A stretch of DNA of 64,000 bases from Molanna angustata (Eukaryota; Arthropoda; Insecta; Trichoptera; Molannidae): contig OY754970.1 of NCBI GenBank assembly GCA_963576475.1, positions 32,587,619 to 32,651,618 of the forward strand, given 5' to 3'. The notes under the pieces were generated by a model. It did not search any database. It saw only the letters and a list, made by a program, of their open reading frames with translations, and was not told the DNA's origin. The first letter of the stretch is position 1. Each line of letters opens with the position of its first letter. Position numbers and translations under genes: made by a program. Positions 25,401 through 37,400 of the stretch are shown piece by piece.

Positions 25401-28400
25401 CGATAAAATTGTACTTGGGAGTGTTTTCCGGTGATTATTTCAGCGTGTTTCAGTCAAGTTTCAGACATGGTATTACAGTTTCCTTCAGAGTCTGGCGGTT
25501 CTCTTTCGTCCTTTAAAGAAACTTTAAAATCGTTCGGTAGATGGCAGTCTGCAAATTTATATTCCAAATTGATTAAAATCCACGCCCCGCGCAATTTTCC
25601 AGTGTCGTACAAACTCGATACCGGATTGGTCAAACTGCGGCAACAGCTGGGCCGTGTTGTGTTATTCTATTCCGAGACGATATTCTATTCGAATTTCGAA
25701 CCAATTTGTTATGACATCACTGCTCGGTACGGCCTTTGATACCGAGGATAACGACAGTCCGACGATTTCTCCATAATGTTTCTATCGGTCAAAATGTGAA
25801 ACTTTATTTTTGCTCTTGTAACAATCGACTCGAGTCGTTTAATGTGATATATAAATTGATAATATGCCGAAGGATAATGTAATTTATAGTGTTCAATATT
25901 ATGTTTGTGACACGCGAAACATGTGACAGTGAAGTGTTAGATGTGCAAAGTTCTAAAAAAATATATCTTGTATCTTATTCATCCCAATCAATGAACTCGG
26001 TAAGATGTTTTCGCATTTAGCCTCGATTTATACTTCGGAGAATTCCAGATGATTAATTTCTCAGAACGAATGTACATAGTTTAATTTTATTTTCAGCCAG
26101 AGTACAAAAATATCACAACATACGTATACAATATATTTTCGCGCTCTTTGTCCGATATTGTGTGCATTCATTTTCCATTGCGCTCACCGCATTAACCTTC
26201 ACGTTCTGCATTTTGAATTTAACTCCTTACATGCATTTTAAGGTGATAAAATGCAAAAAATAATGTTTTTTGTCCCTATTGTGACCTGATTTCATTTAAT
26301 ATTGTATAAAAAAATGTCATTAAAAGAGGGGAAAATTTATTATTGACTTAACAATCCAAGGATATGAATTTCCCGTTTGTTTACTTATCGTTGGGTATCG
26401 TGTATTAACGGCAAGACATCAATATATTCTATGTAAGCATTTTATTAAATAATATTGCTAGTGATTTATTAAGATTCAGTTTGTTTGTAGTCGTCAAATA
26501 CTGTCTAAATAATTACCTACTTAAGTATTGATGCATTTTTAGATACTATATTGTTTTGTTTTCTTTGAGATATACACGAGATGTACCTACTTATTGTGAA
26601 TAGTTAAAGAATTTGCATACTCCTTAAGTGACGGTAAGTTCTAACTTATTTTACATACTTACTTACTAAATAAATATGTGCATAAAAATTCACGACTGTA
26701 GGTACGTTTTATCGATTATGTATGTACCTATATTGTAAAATCTATAGGTAGTTATAAAACTTGGTGCTTCTAACTATTTGGTATTTGTTAGGTACATAAT
26801 TACGGTAAGTAAATATATTGTATTGGAAAAGCTCTGATACTTTTTCGTTTGACCGCTTTCTCTAAGTTGCTGAGGTAAAATTCTTTCGGTTTTATAGCTT
26901 TATTTTATACCTGTGCGATTTTCTTATTATAAAATAGGTACCTACCTACGTACCTTATATATGCGAGATGTGATACTTTGCGGTATGCGCATTGTATTTT
27001 CTTCTGAAGATGTTTGTTTTTCACATATTTCTCAGTGAGAAAACATGTTAATTGTCAATTGTGTAATATTTTTTAAAGTCTTTAACCTGTCGTTTGTTCC
27101 GAGCGATGTATATAATATTTCAACAATAAAAAGTGGTATTAATTAGCTCTATTAGACACCTATTCATCCGCTATGTGCCTCGCTACAGTGGGAAGTGATA
27201 AGATTAGATAGACGTATTTCACATGCTATTATTCGCATCATCTGCCTGACAGTCGTCACCTGGCCTTCCACACGATATGGCGGCCGAAGAAAGGAGCGCT
27301 CGCGAGTGACTCGACTCTGTGATATTATTTCAATTAATTATTTACGATTGATTACTCAATTATCCAGTTGACATCTCAAATATTTTATATCCTTGGTTGT
27401 TTCTCTACGATCACTCAGTGATGGGAATCTCAGCAGACAGCGAATCAAACGTTCGATCGGAAACGTTTTCGAAATGGAAAAAAGCGATCACGACACTTGG
27501 ATAGCCCCCAACGACTGCTCCAATTGGTGGCACCTGATAGATTTACAGAACGATTTGGACTTCTTCGATTGTGACGGTGAAGTGTTGTGCGAGGAGGGCG
27601 GTAGTCGCGAGGACCTCTCCCGTGAGGCCTGGAGTAAGGTGAACTCGTCCCTTCCTACTCCGATCCCCAGACATGGCGACACCGACGGCTGGTGCCATGC
27701 CGGGGACGTCCGGGGTCATTCCGTGGAGTCGGTGGACAGCGGCCTGCCGAGGCCGTCGCACGGAGGCAGTGAATTGTTCTTGGACGAACCGGACATGGTA
27801 TTGGAGTGTCGGTGCGGTGAGGAAGTGTGCGATTGTCTGAAAGCCAACGAGGATCCATATGAATATGATGATATATTCGACGGTCCTAACGGGGACGACT
27901 TCAGAAGGTCTTCCGTAGATGAGGATCTCGTGCTGGAAGGTAACTCGAATGCACCTCACCGTGAGATAACAATTAGAACGCTCAGCACTGTCACAGCCAG
28001 CATAATTATTATCATTTTGCAATTTCTTTGTTGCGTTGCTTATTATTAATAATATTTTTTTTCGTAATATTATTTTATTTCGTAATATCATTGGTAGTTT
28101 TTCAAATATCTCATCTTAGTAGACATTTTTATGTGTCGTTTTATTGTGTGGTTTTGTTAGCATACTACATAACTTTGTCTATTCGTTGGCATTTTGAATT
28201 CAACTTTGATTCATATTATTAATTATATAAGATAAATTAAAGTATGAAGTTGTTCAGTTAGTTATACGAGACTATACGTAACTCGTAAATTATTTTCATA
28301 TAATTAAATAATGTGTATTTTTCAAATGTTCAAGGTACCTTTTATTTTTTGTCTTATTTGTGTAGGTTTCTCTATAGTATGTATACGTTTCTCGATAGTA

Positions 28401-31400
28401 TACTTTTCCAGACATTCTTTTTTAAACGACGTGTCTTCGTTTGCATTTTTTGTTCCTTTTAATTTAGAGTTTTGTAAGTAGGTTTTTTTTAAATAAACAG
28501 CTTTTTTTAAATAATTACTGCCCTAATAAAGTTAATTTGTTTATTAAATAAAATATAAAAATACTTGGTTATAGTTCTATTGTTTTTATTAGATTATTGA
28601 CGCGTTTCGTGCAAAGCACATCGTCAGAATAATGACGATGTGCTTTCGTCAGAATAATGACGATGTACTTTGACGATATTATTCTGACGATGTGCTTTGC
28701 ACGAAACGCGTCAATAATCTAATAAAAACAATAGAACTATAACCAAGTATTTTTATATTTTATATAACATATTAACGTACAATGGAGTTCTATCAAGAAT
28801 TGTCGATCGACAAACTAAACTTAGTTAATTTGTTTATTTTTTTTTTTAATTTGCAAATTTTATAATGATTCAGCCATCCCGGTATAAGTAGCATACGCAT
28901 ACTTCAACCGTCCGTGTCCCCAGGACATCAATTTAAAACGTTCCATCTCTTAGAAATTATCTTTACCAAATTCGTAACCTATTTTTTAAACCTCTCAAAA
29001 TCTTTTCTCAAACTTCTCAAAATCGGGATGTTTGGATTAGCAGTCAGATACCTAACCAAATGATCCACAAAAGACGACAGTTTGAAATATTTAAATTAAA
29101 ATAAATGTAATTTGTACAAAATTATATTTTTTTATAGAAAACTAGTTCGTGACTGCATAGAAATACTATGTACAATTTTCATTCTTAATCTATAAATAAT
29201 GTGAATAGATATCATTATTTGTAATAAGGTAAATAATTGGGTACCAAACGTGATTTGCATTGTTCAATTATTATATAACTATCAATATTTAGATTTTTTT
29301 TTGTATTGAAGGATAAATTTATTATCTTATGGGGATTGTAATCTGTACTCAGAAAACATGATGTTGCCAACCTGGCAAAAAAAAAATTATAATAAATATA
29401 ACCGGTTTGTTTTTACACAAAGTAAATTAATAAATAGTAATATTATAAGTACATAATGGCTCGGTGGCTGAATGGTAGCTACTTTGTAGACTCGAGTTCT
29501 AATCTGGTCTAATCCGATTTCATCAATCAATTATTTATTTTATAAGATGGTGTTTTTGTTTCAAGCACATATTGTTAAATTCCATAATAATTGTGGGTAA
29601 ATATTAGCACATACAATTATCCACGAATATTTTATACTTTAACGACGACCATTTCGGCCTATGGTATAAAAGAGACCAGTTATTTATGACCTTATAATCC
29701 AAAACTGTCGTCTCAAAAATGTGTTTATATTAATCATTGAAAGCAATCTCATTTTATTAGGTTTTATTACGCTCTTCGCGTTATAATTTAGAAAATTAAT
29801 TCTTTTATTACAAAGATGTTAGTGAATTTTCCTTATACCGCTGCTGCTTATATTAAAATTGCTCGTCTACAATTATTCTTCCATCTTCATCCCTGATGAA
29901 ATTTCGTCGCATAAATTTAGTACACGAAAGAAGAATGAATGCAGTTGCAATGAGATCGCTAAGAAGAATTTGTAATATGGCGATGAATGACTGAGTAAGA
30001 AATGAGGATATAAGGAAAGAATGTAAGACAAAAAAGATGTAATTAATATAATGAAATTTAACACATTGAAGACCGCCTGACGAAGAAAATATGCAAAGCT
30101 GACAGGAACGGAATAAGAACGCGGGCGCCCAAGAAAAGGATTCACGACCACGAAAACGATATTCTGAAATATATAAAACGTGAACATCAGACGAACATAT
30201 ATGAGACGATGCATGAATGTGTGTCAAGATAGTAAAATGTGGCGTTTGGTTCTCTATGTCATAACCCCCGTGAGGGACATGGCATGATGGTATGTATGTA
30301 TGTTAAAAATTTAGTACGCAAAATAAACTTTGAGCCACAAAGGTAGACAATGGTAAATAAATACGTACATAATACCATGTCCCTAATGGGTTAGGCAGAG
30401 AAAACCTAATGTCACATTTTTCTGTCTCGGCAAGCATCCATCGTGTCATACATGTCCGTCTGTTTTTGAAGCTTCTTACATTTCTGTCCGCTTGATATAT
30501 TTTCTTCGTCAGAAATTAATACATATGTATATCATTTGTACAAAGTGTGATATTTTTTGATATTTACATACTTACCTACTACGAACGTCTGTTATAACGA
30601 CTGATATGATATAACCATTTCTATTCAACGTGTTGTGTATTATTTTATCTATTTTATATAACAATGTGATGATGGGTGGAATAACTCAACTGTCGGTATA
30701 ATGCAAGCTGTACTTCTTAATAGAACCATCAGAATAAATAAATTTATAGGTATGTGTGTGAAATAGAAATTGAAATATCAGATTTAGTTATTAAATTAAT
30801 TCAATTTTGTAATTCATTATGTCATTCAAATAAAAATTAACTATATGTTTATTTATATCTAAAATTTAGTCCATGTTATCTAGGTAGGTATTTATGAATT
30901 ATAGGGCGAGTATGTAAATTATAATCGCACTGCATACATAATTTTACATCGGTCGATCCTATTTTTATTTAAACTACACAAAAATTACTGGACAATTAAG
31001 TATAGGTACAGGTGATATACAATTAAAACAACATGGTCACTCCCAGCATCAATTACCTACATGTATATTCCCTTATTAATATACATTATTCCCTTTGATC
31101 TCTATTTCTGAGTTGAACGGGTATGCTCGCCACCAATTCAAACAGAACTCGAAATACAAGTCCTAAATCCTTGTGATAATGGACAGTGCTATTTGTTCGA
31201 AACGTCGAGTGATAAACAATAGTCTCTCTCAAGACTACAATATACAGAACATTGTAATTGGCGTTATGAAAATTTGTAATTTTTATACTATTTTTATATA
31301 AAACTCAAAGCTGTAATGTTCATTCAAATAATAAAATAAAAAATAAAAAAAAAATATACGGGTTACTCTAGAAAATAACCTTTCATTATTACTATGTTAC

Positions 31401-34400
31401 CTGTTATTTATACTTTATTTCATTTAGTAGTGTAAAAAAAATAAATGATAAAAAGTTAGAATTAGATGTAGAATGTTACCATGTGTGTGTGAGGGTGTGT
31501 GTGTGTATCCATTCAAACTGATTCTTTGTAACTCGAGTATTTTTTTTATTCATAAATTTATTGTATAATATGAATCAAATTAACTTCTAGTGATATTCAA
31601 ATGTGAGTCGAGTTGTGTGTATAATTTTGTCTAAGTAAATAATAATTTAGATTTGTATTGCGTGTACTCGTTTCTTCAAAAAGAAAAAAAATATGTACAA
31701 ACGCTTTCTTTCTTATTTTGAGTTTTGTATACTATACAATATGTTTTTTTATATAAAAATGAATATGTCCTTGTTAAACTAGTACGCGTACAACTTCCTA
31801 CATTCCCTAAATTAAGTATAAATACTTGTGCTATAGGTGTACACAATCAGTCGAGGCAGGATTCGAACTCGCGACCACTGGATTTCTAGCCCAGCGTACT
31901 AACCGCTCTGCCATCGACCCATCTGAAATGTTATTTTTGTATTACTCACCGATCGCTATTGTTTGATATTATAATTCCTAAATAAATATCTTGATATTCG
32001 GTTCAATTCCGAAAACACATTAAAATTTTAATCAACATTAGAGTCATTAAAAATGAAAATGTCTTCACGAGAACTGTCACTTTAAATCTTCTTCTTCTTC
32101 CTGGCCTCTTCCCAACTTATCGTCTATTAAGACTGTTGGGGTCAACTCTCCTCGTCCTCAGGCTGTACACTCTTCGGTTCTGGGCCGCCTCCGATGTCAA
32201 TTCTTGTCTCACCAATTGGTAACTCCTTTGCGACATCCATGTATTTTTTGGTCTTCCCCTATTTGTCGGTCGGGTAATATCTACGGCCATAGCCTGGTTC
32301 ACAATGTGATCCTCGGGTCTTGTTAATATGTGACCATACCATCTCAATTGTCATTCTTCTAATTTATTGTTAATGCCTGTTACTCCTAAGCTTCCGCGAA
32401 TGTATGAACTTTTTATATTGTCTTCTATAGACACTCCCGCTGATCATCTTAGCATATGCATCTCTGTGGTTCCAATTGTCTATGGAAGGTGTTGTACATC
32501 GTCCGACATTCAGAGCCATACAGTAAAATAGCACAGGTCTGACAATTGTCTGATATATTTTCCCTTTCTGTTTTGATTGTCATTGTTTTTTTAAACAAAA
32601 AAATAATTTATTTAAAATTTCAATTAAAATTTTAGTGCGTTTTCAGAATTGAACTCACTGCCTTCATAAAATGAACGAATTATCGATAACATTGAATAAA
32701 TATGAATATGTAGAATCTAAACAAAATTGAAGATACCATGCATACATATTAAGATGATGATCTTCAACAGACTGATTCTAAAATACAAGCGAAACTGAAA
32801 CAAGTGGTCTTATTGCTATGATTGAAAATATAGTTAGTCAATTATGAATTTACGAATGTAGAAGACGTAGGTATTTAAGCTCAATTTTTAATGCAAATAT
32901 CTAACGTGAGTCGCAACAATAACAAACTAACCTAACCTACCCGAAAAAATGTTCGCTGTACCTACATAAGTATGCATAAAAACTATTTTTGCCATTTCGC
33001 CGGTTATAAACCATTCCATGCTAACGTTGATTTTCGTATTTTGTAACAAGTTGATACCTACCACTATTTGCTTATCGATTAGTTTATTTATTTGTTACTT
33101 TCTGTACATACAATTTGTACACTGGCGGGCTTATTTCCAAACGGCAATTTCTTCCAACCAACCGGATTAATGTATGAATAAATTTTATTTCTATTCATAT
33201 GCAAAACTGTAACTGAAAACATATAACAGTGCCAAGAAAACCATGTTATAAAATCACCCAACCCTGTTTTTTTCTTTTAATATCACCAAAATAAAAATCT
33301 ATTCTGGTGGTTCTCTCTGCCTACACTTATCATACGAAAAATAAATATACGACTTTTCAATAAGTAAAATCAATTACATAATTTCCCATATCTGTTTGTA
33401 TGTTTATTTGTTCACGTAACGCTGCTTAAATCCACTATTAACATATCAGGCGCAAACCTCTTTGTATATACAAAGAGGTAGAATATTATACAATTACAAG
33501 CGGTGTGATTCGCGCAATGTTTCTGATTGAATAATGCGAGATACGCGGTCTAATAAATGCGTTTCAAATATCAGGAGCGCATATAATAAGGCGATAAATA
33601 ACAGAACAACATACTATGTAAGGACAAATATGGACTATGCATACTCTACTTCTCCCTATTCTTGACTATGCAGACATTTGCTACTTAGATCTCAATCAAG
33701 AACATCTTAACAAACTAGATCGTCTACAAAATGTCTGCATACGATTCATATTTAACCTCCGTAAGTACGATCATATATCGCATCTTCGCAAACAACTTAA
33801 ATGGCTTCCCATCCATCTGCGCCGAGATCAGCACACCCTCTGCCGCCTGTTTAATGTATTAAACATTCCGAATGCCCCCACATATCTGAAAGAAAGATTT
33901 CAACCGTTGGCCTCTCATGGAGAATACTATTCATCTTCCTTCACTATTCTTGCTGCCCGGCTGTGGAAGAATTTAGCGTTTGATTTTAGAACTGCCACAT
34001 CACTTCCAATTTTCAAATCTCGTCTTAAATGCTCACTCTTCCTATCAATTCCATAACTAACATATATACCATTTTCACTTTCCATCCCTTTTGATCGCTC
34101 CTCATCCTCTCCCTCCCCTTTCTGATTTTCCTCCCCTTTCTGAATTTGTGTAATTTCTCACTTTTTGTTTTGCTGTCTTATACTGGTTGTGTTATTATGT
34201 ATATGCCGAAACTATGTTATGTACTTTTAATCTCAGATGGTTGACTGGAAGAAATTGCCTCCAGGCAATAAGTCCGCCATTTGTACTATATAATTTTATG
34301 TATGTACAAAGAAGTGTTATATAAATAAATATAAATATAAGGACGAGATAATTTCCATCTACCAGGTAAACAAAATTTGTATGTCATTGATAACATTCAA

Positions 34401-37400
34401 TTCCGTTATTTTTAACGATTTATAACTAGTTGGTGATATTTTTACCTTTAACATCACTAACTTACAAACAAACATTATTGAACAATTTGCGTATAATTAA
34501 AAGGAAATGTATGGTTATTTGCTTTCTAATGTTCATACACGTTCAAAAATCTTCCCTTCTATAATGTAAAGTAAGATAACTCATATGTTTAGACCCACAA
34601 GTCTTTTTTTGTATTTGAATTACGGCACGCCCTTTAAGTCTTTATTGTAAATAAGTAATTAGTAATTTTAATTATGTTGAGCTGAAGAGGGCTGCAGAAG
34701 ATAGAGAGAAGTGGAAAGCGAGATGTAGACAGACTTCTTCTGCCAACAAATCCGCAGGATTGAGACTTTTAATAATAATAATAATTTATTTTACCGCGTA
34801 AACATAATTTATAACTGTATCTTAATCAAGATAAGATTATTTTTTTATTTGGTTCTTGATATTATTTCTGGTAAAACGAGAAAGTTATCAAATAATATGT
34901 TGTATTATATATTTATGCAGTTTATCCTTATCTTGTATATTTATTTATTTTTACTATCATGGACGATAAATAATATCTATACACTCAGTGTCGCCAATAG
35001 TTCAATTATTTATTTCGCAATTGCGATAATGTAGCTTTGTTTATAATTGTCTACTTAACAATCAATTATACTTTAAAATTAATCGTTTCGAACGTTAATT
35101 CTCTATTTCCGTTGGAATTAACATAGTTGTGTGACATTTTCTACAGAATATGTAAAATCTATAATGACCATACTGGCATTTTTTTTGTATCTGAATCTAT
35201 GTACATATATTCAAAAGGGAAATTGTAAAAAAAAATCGTAGATACGGCCTCTTAGGACCTTATGGTTGGAATGCACTGTTGAGGAAATTATGTTATATGA
35301 ATGATTTTTAAAACGCCATTCTTGTGAATTCTTAATGCTTTATAATTTGTTTTTTCAATATTTATAGATTTTTTTTATATTTTAAATGCTGTCGATAGTT
35401 GTAAATTCCTTGGTCTGTAGATAGGAATCTAAAATGGCTACACATCGATTAACTCTGTAACAGGCTAAATTCAGCGATCTATGTATGCCATCAAAAAAGT
35501 TAAGGATGTCTGCGGCCAGGATACAGCGAGATGTGTATACTTCGCGTTTTTTTATAGTATTATGTCATACGGTGTGATGTTCTGGGGGAAGTTGGCTGAC
35601 TCTAACAGTGTAACTTAGTGGCAGTGGTATGAAATATACATGGTGGTAGTTCTTGTTTTGTCCGACGAGCAGCCGCTCCGGGGATGAACAGAACACATAG
35701 TTCTATAACGTTCCCTATGGAGTGGGGTAGGTGACTGCGACTTTCCTAATGACTCTAACAGGGTTTTTGTATTGCAAAAGAGAGCGGTTAGGATTATTCT
35801 TAATTTGCGCCCAAGAGATTCCTGCCGTGAATATTTTAAAAAATTGGACATACTCACATTGGCTGGCGTCTATTTTCAGGAATGCCTTACCTATGCTCGA
35901 CGCAATATGAAAAACACTATTCTTAACTCGGAATATCATCGGTATAATAAGCGAGGTGCAAACACCATCAGACCTGCAAAGTGCAGACTGGCAAAAGTCA
36001 CAAATAGCTTTGTGGGACAGAGTATTAAGCTGTATAATAAACTGCCACTTCACATACGGTCTTTGAAAGAAGGTAATTTTGAGAGAGAGAGACGAAGAAG
36101 TATCTCTTCGATAAATCATTTTATACTAACGAAATGCTAAATGAAAGAGATTTCAATTAGCATGGAGCAGTTTGTCTTTGTTTATTAATAATAATTTGTT
36201 TGTTTATAATCAATGACGACTCCGAGTGCTCTGCTTGGGAGCCTATGGAGGATAAACCAATATTATACTACTACTATCGGAAATATATCATTCAAAAATA
36301 TTTCTATCTATTTATGCAATATGCATGATATCACATTATTGAAAACTAAGCATAGTCACCCACACAACAATATAATATATTTATCTAATAACTAAATATT
36401 GTGTATTGGAATGTGTTGTCAAACAAGAATAGTGTTGATATAAGTGAGCTGATATTATTATTGACCGTGAATGAGTCATTGAGGCATACCTATAATATCT
36501 AATGTACATAGGTACCTACCTCTAACTTTATTAATGAAATTCTTGCCTCGGGCCATTGCCCATTATAATAATCATTTGACGTAGACTCGGTCACTAATAA
36601 TTTCTCGCTTGGCTGATTGTAAATTTCTTACTGACTACTGATCGCGCTCAATATTACATATCAATCTGTCCATCGTCATTTCGCGACACCAAAATGAATA
36701 TGATAAACGATATTATTAAAAACGAAGAATATATTGGGACCAGAGATAATATTTGATACTTTTTAATAATCTATTGGGTAGGTACTTTTATTTTAATACT
36801 TTTTTACAGAGGTACCTACCAATAGTTTTTTTATCCACATTCCTATTTTTCGTTTGTGTTAATAATTACTGTGGTAGTACGCTTAAAATTAAAACGTTTT
36901 ATAGCGCGACTTGGTACCAATATACAATAGTAATCAATTATGTATTTCCTATAGGAAAAGTTTTATATAATACCTAATTAAACTAATTCGATTTAAAATC
37001 AATGTAAATTGTTTGTTCTTTATATAAATAAAATAAAATAAAATATATATGAACTTCAAATGAGATAACTTCTATAATTAAACAAGACTAGAAAATATAT
37101 TTTTTAATGAAAGGCAATACACTAAACAAATATCTCACTCAATAGTTTGATACCTAATTAATCTACAAATATATTTATTTATTTATACATCTTCTTGTAC
37201 ATAATATAAACAAATATAATTGTACACTGGCGGGCTTATTGCCATTAGGCAATTTCTTCCAACCAACCAGATTACAAAGTATTACAACATTGTGTATGTA
37301 CAACAGCAAATAAATAAGAGTAAGTAAAAGAAATCAAAGAAAATACGTATAACACTTAAATACTATTGAAACAAAAAAATAATAATAATTCATAGCAAGT

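Noticed and set aside
27543..28091. 182-codon minus-strand frame
   Set aside because: It lies antisense over milton exon B and into AT-rich intron, has no recognisable domain, and is explained as a shadow of the GC-rich coding exon.
29853..30227. Minus-strand frames of 113 and 124 codons rich in S, F and L
   Set aside because: The plus strand carries LINE 3' debris here, so the minus frames are shadows with membrane-like composition by chance.
31850..31918. tRNA-Ser(AGA) gene on the minus strand
   Set aside because: The anticodon and T loops look right, but the long variable arm of serine tRNAs is missing and two stems have mismatches. Best read as a SINE head or pseudo-tRNA.
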